Positions 26,288-35,377 are shown, counted from the stretch's first letter. The stretch is 64,000 nucleotides of DNA from Bacteroidota bacterium (GCA_947449315.1 CANFRC010000006.1:1-64000); one strand, 5' to 3'. The notes: a model not told the origin generated them from the letters alone. Program-made: numbers and translations.

Positions 26288-27511
26288 TTAGAATGCTTTT
26301 AAGCTAAACAAAGCGATATCATCAATATAAGGTCTACGTTGTTTATACTTCTCAAGGGTTTTCATGATAAGCGCATTCAGTTCCATCATATTCAAATGTT
26401 CATTCTTTTTGATGATTTCTTTTAAGGCATCTATCCCGAAATCTTCTCCTTTTTCATTTTCCAGTTCTGTTAAACCATCGGTATAGCAAATGATTCTTGT
26501 GCCGGGTGTGATGTTCACGATGCCTTCTTTTATTTTTTCAATTTCATCAAACATACCTAGTCCGGTACATCCTATCTTTAAGGCGCTCACAGAGTTTCCT
26601 ATGGCAAGAAGTGGCGGGTTGTGTGCTGCATTTACATAGGTCAATGTGCGGGTTACCATATTGTATTTTGCAATGAAAAGGGTGATGAATTTTTCTCCTT
26701 TTGCATTTGCCATTACTTTTGCATTTAATTCGCGAACAAGATCCGTAAGAGAAGTGGTGTGATTAAAAAGGATACGAAGGTTTGCTTGGAAATTCGACAT
26801 TAATAAAGCGGCTGCAACACCTTTGCCTGATACATCAGCCACACAAAAAGCACACTCGTTTTCGTTTAACCATATAAAATCGTAGTAGTCGCCGCCCACT
26901 TGCTGATGCGGCAGATACAATGCCGCACAATCTAGTTTACTATCGTGAGGTAAAGTACTAGGGAAAAGCATGGATTGCATTTCAGAAGCAAGTTCCAGCT
27001 CTTTTTGCATAGTAGCTTGACGAACAGCATCTTTAGCCAATTTTTTATTCTCAATGGCAACCACAATTATACTTGTCAGTGTTTGTACAAATGGTAAATG
27101 TTTGATAGCCGGACTAACGTCTACTTTATCTTCTAAATCTCCGATAAGGACATAGGCCAATGGATGTGTTTTATGAAATACAGGAATAACAATTTCAAAT
27201 GCTTTACTAAGCCGTTTTTGAGAAAAATGAATCGCACCAATTTCCGTTATCGATAAAAGATCGCGCTCTACATGGATGTCGTTGTATTCATCACCAATAC
27301 CATATTTCAAGATGCATTTCCAGCCGTTTTCATTACTGAACAATACGAGCTTACCGATGTACAATTGCTTTTCAAGAACCTCTTGGAAAATTTCAAGAAG
27401 CTGAGGCGTTGAAAAATTATTATTGATAGCCTTGGTTATTCCCAACAACGAATTAAGTTTAATATCCTTAACTCTTTTTGAAAGACTTTTATGGGTTGGG
27501 TTTGATGACAT
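26288..27511 (-). CDS. GAF-SpoIIE serine phosphatase (RsbU-like)
   Basis: The 407-residue cytoplasmic protein has a GAF-like sensor region (about 35-175) followed by a PP2C-type SpoIIE phosphatase domain (about 205-405). Metal-binding motifs include GGDYYDF, VADVSGKGVAAALLMS, TRIICYTDGLTELEN and YIDDIALF. Such phosphatases usually act on anti-sigma-factor antagonists. No STAS or kinase partner lies in the window, so the target is unknown. Confidence 0.88.
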   Translation of the reverse strand: MSSNPTHKSLSKRVKDIKLNSLLGITKAINNNFSTPQLLEIFQEVLEKQLYIGKLVLFSNENGWKCILKYGIGDEYNDIHVERDLLSITEIGAIHFSQKRLSKAFEIVIPVFHKTHPLAYVLIGDLEDKVDVSPAIKHLPFVQTLTSIIVVAIENKKLAKDAVRQATMQKELELASEMQSMLFPSTLPHDSKLDCAALYLPHQQVGGDYYDFIWLNENECAFCVADVSGKGVAAALLMSNFQANLRILFNHTTSLTDLVRELNAKVMANAKGEKFITLFIAKYNMVTRTLTYVNAAHNPPLLAIGNSVSALKIGCTGLGMFDEIEKIKEGIVNITPGTRIICYTDGLTELENEKGEDFGIDALKEIIKKNEHLNMMELNALIMKTLEKYKQRRPYIDDIALFSLKAF

Positions 27512-27625
27512 TATTCATTTTCAGATTTATACACATTTAGTCTATTCAATTTTTTTAAACGAGTTAGTCCAAAAAAGTATATCAAACAGTAAAAATCAAA
27601 AAGTTAATTGTGATAGCAGATTTTT

Positions 27626-28561
27626 TTATTTTTCATTCAACTTTTTGATCAAATCAGGTAGCATTTTTAACGCTGCTACTTCTTTCATTTTTGCTCTTGC
27701 TTCTCCAGCTGGTGAACCAAAATATGTTTTCCCTGCCGGAATATCTTCTGCTAATCCTGCTTGCGCTAGCAATACAGCTCCTTTGCCAATTCTTACATCA
27801 CTTCGTATTCCTGCTTGTCCCCATAAAGCAACACCATCTTCTATCACTACCACACCAGCAACTCCAACTTGAGAGGCCATCAAACACATTTTTCCAACTT
27901 GCGTATCATGTCCGATCTGAACATGGTTATCGATCTTTGTTCCTGCTCCTATTATTGTATCTCCCGAAACGCCCTTGTCGATGGTGCTCATAGCACCTAT
28001 TTCAACATTGTCTTCAATGATCACTCTTCCGCAAGAGATCATTTTGTCGAAAAAATCGGCTCGTTTTTTATAATAGAATGCATCTGCACCAATCACACAA
28101 TTGGAGTGGATAATAACGTTATTTCCTAAATGGCAATTGTCATAAATAACAACATTCGGATGGATGACACAATTCTCACCAATACTGACATTGTTGCCTA
28201 AATACACTCCAGGCATTATCACACTGTTTTTACCAACTTTTGCTGTATCACTAATTTGTTTCAGTGAATAAACCTCGGGTTGAAAATGACGGACAAGTTT
28301 ATTGTAATCTCTGAACGGATCATCAGAAATAAGTAGGGCTTTTCCTTGTGGACATTCAACCTTTTTATTGATAAGAATAGTTGTCGCGTTAGATGTTAAT
28401 GCCTTATCGTAATATTTGGGATGATCGACAAATACAATATCCCCGGCCTCCACCATATGAATTTCATTGAGACCAGTTATCAGATGATCCGGGTTGCCTT
28501 CAAATTCGCAAGGAATTAATGCTGCAATATCTTTTAATGTATGTGCCGATGGTAATTTCAT
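27626..28561 (-). CDS. LpxD-type UDP-3-O-acylglucosamine N-acyltransferase
   Basis: This 311-residue protein has an N-terminal uridine-binding-like region (about 1-105), then left-handed beta-helix hexapeptide repeats (about 105-285) and a C-terminal helix. The active-site-like segment KIDNHVQIGHDTQVG and the following ASQVGVAG match LpxD, which adds the N-linked acyl chain in lipid A synthesis. It is slightly shorter than most LpxD proteins (330-350). It lies apart from lpxC-fabZ, downstream of EF-P, so it may be the second, LpxD-like paralogue found in some Bacteroidota rather than the enzyme itself. It has its own TACATTTG box. Confidence 0.8.
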   Translation of the reverse strand: MKLPSAHTLKDIAALIPCEFEGNPDHLITGLNEIHMVEAGDIVFVDHPKYYDKALTSNATTILINKKVECPQGKALLISDDPFRDYNKLVRHFQPEVYSLKQISDTAKVGKNSVIMPGVYLGNNVSIGENCVIHPNVVIYDNCHLGNNVIIHSNCVIGADAFYYKKRADFFDKMISCGRVIIEDNVEIGAMSTIDKGVSGDTIIGAGTKIDNHVQIGHDTQVGKMCLMASQVGVAGVVVIEDGVALWGQAGIRSDVRIGKGAVLLAQAGLAEDIPAGKTYFGSPAGEARAKMKEVAALKMLPDLIKKLNEK

Positions 28562-28586
28562 AGGTGTTGACTAATTGTTATAGTTT

Positions 28587-28594
28587 CAAATGTA
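28587..28594 (-). promoter_or_regulatory. -7 promoter box (TACATTTG) of the lpxD-type gene
   Basis: Consensus box 25 bases ahead of the ATG at 28561, downstream of the EF-P terminator. Confidence 0.58.
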
Positions 28595-28632
28595 AGAATT
28601 ATTTGGATGTAAAAAAGAATAGCTATAAAAGC

Positions 28633-28667
28633 AAAAAAAAGTCCTGCTGTAGGGCAGGACTTTTTTT
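28633..28667 (-). terminator. Intrinsic terminator of efp
   Basis: GTCCTGC (28641-28647) pairs with GCAGGAC (28654-28660), flanked by A and T runs that extend the stem. It lies 17 bases past the efp stop. Confidence 0.9.
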
Positions 28668-28683
28668 ACTGAAAATAGGATTA

Positions 28684-29244
28684 TTATTTTACACGTTCAA
28701 CGTAAGAGTTGGTGCGTGTATCGATTCGTATTTTTTCTCCTTCGTTAACAAATAAAGGAACATTTACTACAGCACCTGTTTCCATAGTTGCAGGTTTTAA
28801 TGTGTTTGTAGCTGTATCGCCTTTTACTCCTGGTTCTGCATAGGTGATCACTAATTCAACAAATACAGGCGCTTCCGCTAAAATTGGTTCATCACCTTCA
28901 AAGGAAACTTTCACTTCCATTCCTTCTTTCAGGAATTTTAATGAATCACCTAATAGAAAAGAAGGGATATATACTTGTTCGTAGTTATCATTATCCATTA
29001 CTACAATAAATTCGCCCTCAGGATAAATAAATTGCATGTTTTTATATTCTACACGAACCACTTCAACTGCTTCACCAGCACGGAATCGATTCTCTACAAT
29101 TTTACCGTTTTTTAAGTTACGCATACGTGCTTGATAAAATGCACGAAGGTTTCCTGGAGTACGGTGTTGATATTCTTCTATTCTGCATAGTTCTCCATTG
29201 AAACGGATCACTGAACCTACGTTGATGTCGCCTGAATTTGCCAT
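28684..29244 (-). CDS. efp: Translation elongation factor P with Asn at the tip-loop position
   Basis: EF-P relieves ribosome stalling at polyproline stretches. The 186-residue protein has all three domains, with a typical KGDTATNTLKPATMETGAVVNVPLFV region and a C-terminal TRTNSYVERVK. At the tip loop, where E. coli has PGKGQ with modified Lys34, this protein reads RTPGNLRAF, so Asn32 takes the Lys position. The enzymes that lysylate or rhamnosylate EF-P therefore have no canonical target residue. Non-Lys tips are known in some EF-P subfamilies. It has its own promoter (29287-29317) and terminator. Confidence 0.95.
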   Translation of the reverse strand: MANSGDINVGSVIRFNGELCRIEEYQHRTPGNLRAFYQARMRNLKNGKIVENRFRAGEAVEVVRVEYKNMQFIYPEGEFIVVMDNDNYEQVYIPSFLLGDSLKFLKEGMEVKVSFEGDEPILAEAPVFVELVITYAEPGVKGDTATNTLKPATMETGAVVNVPLFVNEGEKIRIDTRTNSYVERVK

Positions 29245-29286
29245 TTGATACTAGTATTAATAATTGAAATTACTTATTTTGGATTG

Positions 29287-29317
29287 CAAAGATAAGATTT
29301 ATGGTCTTAAATGCAAA
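29287..29317 (-). promoter_or_regulatory. Promoter of efp (TTTG-N19-TATCTTTG)
   Basis: TTTG (29314-29317) and TATCTTTG (29287-29294) lie 19 bases apart on the minus strand, 42 bases ahead of the ATG. This is among the best promoter matches in the window. Confidence 0.78.
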
Positions 29318-29337
29318 TATTGTATGCTACAGCCTGG

Positions 29338-29958
29338 TCACTTGTAATCTTCAATGCTCAGTTGTTTGTTACAAAAAGGATATTCGTATTCCTGTTGATT
29401 GGAAGCCACAATGATCAGTCTGTCTTTGGAAAAATCAGTGACTAATTTTTGATACCAGTCGATCGCTTTTTTATCCAAATTGGAGGTCGGCTCATCTAGA
29501 AGGAGAAGAGGGGTGTCGGCTAAAATTGCTAATGCCAATCGCACTCTCTGTTTCATCCCAGAAGAATAATATTTTATCTGTTTATCGGTTGATTTTTCTA
29601 ATTGTGTGAGTTCAATGATTTCTTTTGTAGTAAGTTGGGATGTAAAAGGTTTGAACTGTGCCTGAAAACGGATAGATTCAGTGAAGGTAAACTCTTCAAA
29701 TAATTCTAAATAGGGAGCGGCAAAACTCAATGATTTAAATATGTTTTCAACTTCAACAAAATTATCTGATATCAAATACTTGATCTCTCCTTCAGAAGAA
29801 ATGATGTTGCCAGCAATCGTCTGAAGTAAAGTTGATTTTCCTGAACCATTGGAACCAAGGATCACATAATTATTATCGGAAGTAAATTCATAATTCAATT
29901 TACGGAATATCCATTCGAAGTTGTAACGCTTGCCGGTGTTGGTTAAGGAGATGTTCAT
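29338..29958 (-). CDS. ABC transporter ATP-binding protein (orphan)
   Basis: This single 206-residue ABC domain has Walker A GSNGSGKST, a Q-loop region, the degenerate signature YSSGMKQR and Walker B LLLLDEPTSNLD. No membrane partner is encoded next to it. It follows lpxA by 132 bases on the same strand, so it may share a transcript with the lipid A genes; the subfamily resembles exporters with separately encoded permeases. Substrate unknown. Confidence 0.86.
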   Translation of the reverse strand: MNISLTNTGKRYNFEWIFRKLNYEFTSDNNYVILGSNGSGKSTLLQTIAGNIISSEGEIKYLISDNFVEVENIFKSLSFAAPYLELFEEFTFTESIRFQAQFKPFTSQLTTKEIIELTQLEKSTDKQIKYYSSGMKQRVRLALAILADTPLLLLDEPTSNLDKKAIDWYQKLVTDFSKDRLIIVASNQQEYEYPFCNKQLSIEDYK

Positions 29959-30090
29959 TTAGAGATGAATGATGTTTTTTCCGCAAAGAAGCGAAGTCGC
30001 AACGTTGTTCTTATTCGTTTCTTTTTGTCTGCTGTCAATTGTCTACTTGTAATTGCGATAGCTAAATGAGTTGACTTTTTTACTGCCCTA

Positions 30091-30864
30091 CTAACTAATC
30101 CCACGCATAATCCCATCTTTCGATTCACGAATGAAAGTGAGAATCTGTTGTTTTTCTTTAGAGTTAGGAGCTTCTTGCTCAATGATGGCTAAAGCGTTTG
30201 TAACATTATGTCCTTTAACATAAAGCGTACGGTAAATATCTTCTATCTCCAAAACACTTTCATTGCTAAAACCTCTTCTGCGCAAACCAACCGAGTTGAT
30301 TCCCACATATTGTAATGGTTCTCTAGCGGCTTTTGTAAAGGGCGGAACATTTTTACGAACCAACGATCCACCCGTAATAAATGCATGAGCGCCAATGGTT
30401 ACGAATTGCTGAACGGCTGCCAATCCTTCTAATATTACCCAATCTTCAACGGTAACGTGTCCAGCAAGATTCACACTATTTGCAATGATTATGTTGTTAC
30501 CTAAAATACAATCGTGAGCAACATGAACATAAGCCATCAACAAACAATTACTTCCAACTGCCGTTTTCATTTTATCTGTGGTACCTCTGTTAATAGTAAC
30601 GCATTCACGAATAGTAGTGTTATCACCTATTTCAGTAGTGGTATCTTCCCCATTGAATTTAAGATCCTGAGGTATAGCTGATATAACAGCACCAGGGAAA
30701 ATACGGCAGTTCTTTCCGATTCGGGCACCTGAAAAGATAGTTACATTCGGACCTATCCATGTACCATCACCTATTTCAACATTCTTATCAATAAAAGAAA
30801 AAGGAGAGACGATCACATCTTTTCCAATTTTTGCTTCCGAATCTATGTGGCTTAAATTGCTCAT
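30091..30864 (-). CDS. lpxA: UDP-N-acetylglucosamine O-acyltransferase
   Basis: LpxA transfers a 3-hydroxyacyl chain to UDP-GlcNAc, the first step of lipid A synthesis. The 257-residue protein shows left-handed beta-helix hexapeptides from the start (SHIDSEAKIGKDVIVSPFSFI) and the LpxA pattern with HVAHDCILGNN (catalytic His) and NSVNLAGHVTVEDW. The C-terminal helices are present. Its start overlaps the stop of lpxC-fabZ by four bases. Confidence 0.94.
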   Translation of the reverse strand: MSNLSHIDSEAKIGKDVIVSPFSFIDKNVEIGDGTWIGPNVTIFSGARIGKNCRIFPGAVISAIPQDLKFNGEDTTTEIGDNTTIRECVTINRGTTDKMKTAVGSNCLLMAYVHVAHDCILGNNIIIANSVNLAGHVTVEDWVILEGLAAVQQFVTIGAHAFITGGSLVRKNVPPFTKAAREPLQYVGINSVGLRRRGFSNESVLEIEDIYRTLYVKGHNVTNALAIIEQEAPNSKEKQQILTFIRESKDGIMRGIS

Positions 30865-32282
30865 GCTTTGATTGCCGTAGTGGCATCTTTAGGTTGTTTG
30901 TCTTTAATTACTTGCGCTAACATCGTTGCTTCTACAACTTCTTTTCCATTCACATAACCAACTCCACGCATATTTACTAATCCTCTTCTGATAGGACTTT
31001 CTAGCATAAGCTGGAAAACGATGGTGTCACCTGGAATTACTTTTTGCTTGAATTTTACGCCATCAATTTTCATGAAATAAGTGCTGTAATATTCCGGATC
31101 AGGAACTTGCGACAAAGCAAATATTCCTCCAACCTGCGCCATTGCTTCTATTTGCATTACCCCCGGGAAAATAGGATTGTCCGGAAAATGTCCTTGAAAG
31201 AAAGGTTCATTGAGTGTTACATTTTTTACACCAATAATGCTGTTGCTGTTTATTTCCATGATCTTATCGACCATTAAAAAAGGGTAGCGGTGAGGCAGCA
31301 TTCTTGAAATATCATTGATGTTATATAATGGTTCTTTTTCTAGATTGAATTTTTTAGGTTCCTTCTTTTTTGATTTGATTAGATCCTTTATTTTTTTTGC
31401 AAAGGCAATGTTTCCTGCATGTCCGGGACGTGCTGCTAAAACGTGCATTTTTAAAGGCACACCCACTAATGCAAGATCTCCAACAATATCAAGTAGCTTA
31501 TGTCGGGCAGGTTCGTTGAAGAAATGAAGTGTTGTATTATTCAAAACACCTTTTCCTTTTATTTCTACATCTTCTCTGTGAAATACTTTTTGAAGATGGT
31601 TAATCTGCTCTTGTGAAATTTCTTTATCTACCAATACGATAGCATTGTTCAGATCTCCTCCTTTGATAAGGTCATGAGCAAGTAATGCTTCTAGTTCATG
31701 CAAAAATACAAATGTGCGGCAAGGAGCAATTTCGGTTTTGAATTCACCAACATGATACATGGAAGCATGCTGGGTTCCTAAAACTTCAGAATTGTAATCA
31801 ACCATAACAGTTGCTCTGTATGCATCTTGAGGTACGGCAAGCATTTCTACTTTTTTAATCGGATCTTCGTATGATAGATTTTCGGTAAGTTCAAAATAAA
31901 TACGTTCGGCATTTTGTTCAACGGTTCCAACTTGTTCCAGTATTTTTACAAAAGGCATTGAACTTCCATCCATGATTGGCATTTCTGGACCATCCATTTC
32001 CATTAATACATTATCGATCTCTAAACCTACAAGTGCCGCTAATACATGCTCAGTGGTATGAATGCGTGCTCCGTTTTGTTCTAATGTGGTGCCGCGAGAT
32101 GTATCTACCACATTATCCACATCTGCATCAATGATAGGATTCCCTGTTAAATCAACACGTTGAAATTTGTAACCATGATTTTCAGGAGCTGGACGAAATG
32201 TAAGATTGGTTTGTTTTCCAGTATGTAAACCAACACCTGAAATTGTTATGGTATTTTTTATAGTTCTTTGTTTTACGCTCAT
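30861..32282 (-). CDS. lpxC-fabZ: Bifunctional UDP-3-O-acyl-GlcNAc deacetylase / 3-hydroxyacyl-ACP dehydratase
   Basis: This 473-residue fusion is characteristic of Bacteroidota. The LpxC part (about 1-300) removes the acetyl group in lipid A synthesis; HTTEHV supplies zinc ligand His79, and HKLLDIVGDLALVG holds the C-terminal ligands. The FabZ part (about 325-460) dehydrates 3-hydroxyacyl-ACP; LPHRYPFLMVDKI and HFPDNPIFPGVMQIEAMAQ carry the catalytic His and Glu. The fusion links fatty-acid and lipid A flux. It is coupled to lpxA by an ATGA overlap. A TAAATTTG box lies at 32318-32325. Confidence 0.96.
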   Translation of the reverse strand: MSVKQRTIKNTITISGVGLHTGKQTNLTFRPAPENHGYKFQRVDLTGNPIIDADVDNVVDTSRGTTLEQNGARIHTTEHVLAALVGLEIDNVLMEMDGPEMPIMDGSSMPFVKILEQVGTVEQNAERIYFELTENLSYEDPIKKVEMLAVPQDAYRATVMVDYNSEVLGTQHASMYHVGEFKTEIAPCRTFVFLHELEALLAHDLIKGGDLNNAIVLVDKEISQEQINHLQKVFHREDVEIKGKGVLNNTTLHFFNEPARHKLLDIVGDLALVGVPLKMHVLAARPGHAGNIAFAKKIKDLIKSKKKEPKKFNLEKEPLYNINDISRMLPHRYPFLMVDKIMEINSNSIIGVKNVTLNEPFFQGHFPDNPIFPGVMQIEAMAQVGGIFALSQVPDPEYYSTYFMKIDGVKFKQKVIPGDTIVFQLMLESPIRRGLVNMRGVGYVNGKEVVEATMLAQVIKDKQPKDATTAIKA

Positions 32283-32317
32283 AATCTAAGATAGTTAAAA
32301 TGCTAAAATTGATATCT

Positions 32318-32325
32318 CAAATTTA
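32318..32325 (-). promoter_or_regulatory. -7 promoter box (TAAATTTG) of lpxC-fabZ
   Basis: Consensus box 35 bases ahead of the ATG at 32282, in the 175-base gap after the HD-domain gene. Confidence 0.55.
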
Positions 32326-32457
32326 TACATTTTATCGATTAAGTGGTATTTTGAAAGGTATTTTCTTTGAACGTGAATAATAGCAGATAAATTCGCATTT
32401 TCAATAATCTGCTAGAATATCTCTTGAGTAAAATGGAAGGATAGGCTTAGTGTTAAA

Positions 32458-33708
32458 TTATTTAGGGTAGCACAAATAATATTTTTTAACGGTCTTTGCC
32501 AAAACATCAATACTTAATTGGTCGGATGCATCAGCAATATCGGAAACGTTTCCATCTTTCGTTAAAATGTTAATCCTTATTTTGTCTGCACGGTAGGCAT
32601 CATTTGTTACATTCCCAGTAAAAACAAAATAATTCACTTCCTTGTCGTTGAGCTTGTAACGTTTCTTGATGTTGTTTTTTATGGTGTTGATTTTATCTTC
32701 TTTAAATGCTTGATTTTGCAATTCAACCTTGAATAATTTACGATTTACAAGTTGCTTGCAAAGCATAGAAAGAACAGGGTCTGCATGGGAAGTCCATACT
32801 TTTATGGAGGTCATGATATCATTGTCATCTAGTTGAGAGAAGATATCGAGCAATTCAGGTTTTGTCTGAAAGTCCTTTTCGCTGTATTTTTTATATAAAA
32901 ATGTATGTAGAGCAGGCGTACAAAATAAGTCAACTTTCCCGCCTGTTCGGCTGGCAGGTATTTCTGCTAGCTCTTTTGCACGCCTTAAAATGTTTACCAG
33001 TAAGCTTTCTGCACTTAATACAGTTTTGTGTAAATAAACTTGCCAATACATCAATCTACGTGCGATGATAAATTTTTCGATGGAGTAAATTCCTTTTGCT
33101 TCCACAGCCAGCTGATCATTTACAACATTCAACATTTTAATGATCCTGTCAGAACTGATTACTCCTTCTGAAACCCCAGTAAAGAAACTATCACGTTTTA
33201 GGTAATCCAATCGATCCATGTCCAACTGGCTCGATACTAATTGATGTAGAAATTTTTTTGAATATTTATTTTGAAATATTTTAATGGCTAAGCTGAGTTG
33301 CCCATTAAACTCTGTATTCAGCCGACTCATGAATAATTCAGAAATTTCTTCATGAGTAATATCACTAACGATACTATGTTCTAAAGCATGTGAAAATGGG
33401 CCGTGTCCAATGTCATGCAATAAGATGGCGATGGTCACACCTTTCGCTTCTTCCTCCGTTATTTCATGACCTTTAGAGCGTATCACATCAATGGCTTGTC
33501 CCATTAGATGCATAGCGCCCATGGCATGATGGAAACGGGTGTGCAAAGCGCCAGGGTATACCAGGTTGGTCAATCCTAATTGTTTGATCCTTCGCAAACG
33601 TTGAAAATACGGGTGGTCTATCAGGTCGTAAATTATTTCGTAAGGCAGAGATACGAAACCGTAGATTGGGTCGTTAAATATTTTCAGTTTGTTGGAAAAT
33701 GAATTCAT
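32458..33708 (-). CDS. HD-domain phosphohydrolase (dNTPase-like)
   Basis: This 416-residue cytoplasmic protein has the HD metal motif set of dGTPase/SAMHD1-like enzymes: an upstream RLRRIKQLGLTNLVYPGALHTRFHHAMG region, the HD pair in ILLHDIGHGPFSHALEH, and a downstream SSQLDMDRLDYLKRD motif. Such genes often lie before the lpx genes in Bacteroidota. The substrate is presumed to be a nucleotide, but is not shown. A -7 box ends only four bases before its ATG. Confidence 0.87.
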   Translation of the reverse strand: MNSFSNKLKIFNDPIYGFVSLPYEIIYDLIDHPYFQRLRRIKQLGLTNLVYPGALHTRFHHAMGAMHLMGQAIDVIRSKGHEITEEEAKGVTIAILLHDIGHGPFSHALEHSIVSDITHEEISELFMSRLNTEFNGQLSLAIKIFQNKYSKKFLHQLVSSQLDMDRLDYLKRDSFFTGVSEGVISSDRIIKMLNVVNDQLAVEAKGIYSIEKFIIARRLMYWQVYLHKTVLSAESLLVNILRRAKELAEIPASRTGGKVDLFCTPALHTFLYKKYSEKDFQTKPELLDIFSQLDDNDIMTSIKVWTSHADPVLSMLCKQLVNRKLFKVELQNQAFKEDKINTIKNNIKKRYKLNDKEVNYFVFTGNVTNDAYRADKIRINILTKDGNVSDIADASDQLSIDVLAKTVKKYYLCYPK

Positions 33709-33712
33709 GCAA

Positions 33713-33720
33713 CAAATATA
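33713..33720 (-). promoter_or_regulatory. -7 promoter box (TATATTTG) abutting the HD-domain gene start
   Basis: The box ends four bases ahead of the ATG at 33708. Transcription would begin at or next to the A of the start codon, giving a leaderless mRNA. No -33 element stands out. Confidence 0.55.
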
Positions 33721-33792
33721 AATTATCTTTTTTTAACAGGCTAAGCGGATTATATTTAATAACTTTATTGACTAATACTATTTATGACATTT

Positions 33793-35346
33793 ATGGAAAA
33801 AATCAGTGTATTGTGGGCAGATGACGAAATAGATCTTTTGAAGCCACATATCTTATTTTTAAAGGATAAAGGATATGATGTTCATACCGCTACCAGTGGT
33901 GATGAAGCATTAGAATTAGTTGAAAAAAATAATTTTGCTGTTGTTTTGCTCGATGAGAATATGCCTGGACTTTCCGGTCTGGAAACATTAAACCTATTGA
34001 AAGCAGCGCATTCCGATTTGCCCGTTATTATGATCACCAAAAGTGAAGAAGAGCATTTGATGGAAGATGCGATTGGATCGAAAATTTCTGATTACCTCAT
34101 AAAGCCTGTAAACCCGAATCAAATTTTACTCTCATTGAAAAAGACGCTTGACAACAAACGTTTGATCAGTGAAAAAACAACATCTAATTATCAACAAGAA
34201 TTTCGTCAGATAGGAATGACAATGGGAGATAAGCTTAGTTGGAGTGAATGGGCTGAAGTGTATAAAAAGCTAGTTTATTGGGAACTGGAGCTTGATAATA
34301 GCAAGGATGAAAGCATGATCGAGATTTTGAAAATGCAGAAATCGGAAGCAAACAAGTTGTACGGGAAATTTATAGAAAATAATTACATCGGCTGGTTAAA
34401 TGGAAAAACACCTGATGGGCCTATGTTTTCTCATACTGCCTTTAAAGCTAAAGTGGCACCATTATTAGATAAAAATGAAACAACTTTTGTGGTATTAATA
34501 GATAACCTGAGGTATGACCAATGGAAGATTATTCAACCAATTGTTTCAGAATATTTTAAAATTGATCAGGAAGATTTGTATAGTGCAATTTTACCTACCG
34601 CTACACAATATGCACGTAACGCTTTTTTTGCTGGATTAATGCCTTCTGAAATAGAGAAACGTTTTCCCAAATTATGGTTAAATGATGAAGATGAAGGTGG
34701 TAAAAATATGCATGAAGAAGAGTTGTTGGCAGAACAATTGAAACGTTTAGGGAAAGATGTTAAGATGAGCTACAACAAGATTACGAATCATGCAGCAGGA
34801 AAAAGACTGGCTGAGAATATGAGCAATCTAATGCAAAATAAATTGAATGTGATTGTCTACAATTTTGTTGATATGTTATCTCATGCGCGCACAGAAATGG
34901 AAGTGATTCGTGAGTTGGCAGATGATGAAAAAGCGTATCGTTCCATTACATTGTCGTGGTTCGAGCATTCGCCTTTGCATGATATTTTAAAACAGATTGC
35001 TTCGAAAAAATGTAAACTTGTTATTACCACAGATCATGGAACCATCAAGGTCACAGAGCCTTCTAAAGTGGTAGGGGATAAGAATATAAACACCAATTTA
35101 CGTTATAAGCAAGGTAAGAGTTTGGATTATGTAAAGAAGGATGTGTTTGAAATTCGTAATCCTTCTGATGCATTTTTGCCAAAACAAAATTTAAGTTCTG
35201 CTTATGTTTTTGTTAAAGAGGATAAGTTTTTTGCCTATCCCAATAATTTCAATCATTATGTAGGTTATTATCGTAATACCTTTCAACACGGAGGATTATC
35301 TTTGGAAGAAATGATAATTCCATTTATTACATTAAGTGCAAAATAA
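33793..35346 (+). CDS. porX: PorX: response regulator with PglZ domain controlling the type IX secretion system
   Basis: PorX regulates T9SS gene expression in Bacteroidota, with PorY and a sigma factor in Porphyromonas. The receiver domain (1-118) carries the acidic pair Asp10/Asp11 region (WADDE), phospho-acceptor Asp54 (VLLDENMPG) and Lys in YLIKPVNP. A helical linker follows, then a PglZ domain (about 210-515) of the alkaline phosphatase superfamily, with VLIDNLRYDQW, LPTATQYARN (candidate nucleophile Thr) and TTDHGT. The start is set at ATG 33793, which gives the conserved MEKISVLWADDE; an ATG nine bases earlier is in frame. Two likely T9SS cargo proteins lie in the same window. Confidence 0.93.
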   Translation: MEKISVLWADDEIDLLKPHILFLKDKGYDVHTATSGDEALELVEKNNFAVVLLDENMPGLSGLETLNLLKAAHSDLPVIMITKSEEEHLMEDAIGSKISDYLIKPVNPNQILLSLKKTLDNKRLISEKTTSNYQQEFRQIGMTMGDKLSWSEWAEVYKKLVYWELELDNSKDESMIEILKMQKSEANKLYGKFIENNYIGWLNGKTPDGPMFSHTAFKAKVAPLLDKNETTFVVLIDNLRYDQWKIIQPIVSEYFKIDQEDLYSAILPTATQYARNAFFAGLMPSEIEKRFPKLWLNDEDEGGKNMHEEELLAEQLKRLGKDVKMSYNKITNHAAGKRLAENMSNLMQNKLNVIVYNFVDMLSHARTEMEVIRELADDEKAYRSITLSWFEHSPLHDILKQIASKKCKLVITTDHGTIKVTEPSKVVGDKNINTNLRYKQGKSLDYVKKDVFEIRNPSDAFLPKQNLSSAYVFVKEDKFFAYPNNFNHYVGYYRNTFQHGGLSLEEMIIPFITLSAK

Positions 35347-35377
35347 AAAATCAGCATTGCTTTAAGATCTATCATTT

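Noticed and set aside
29959-30090. A small RNA or gene in the gap between lpxA and the ABC ATPase.
   Set aside because: No promoter box, strong stem or coding pattern was found.
29955-30182. A 75-residue basic open frame between the ABC ATPase and lpxA genes.
   Set aside because: It overlaps the coding end of lpxA by about 90 bases in another frame, has no recognisable domain and begins without a promoter.
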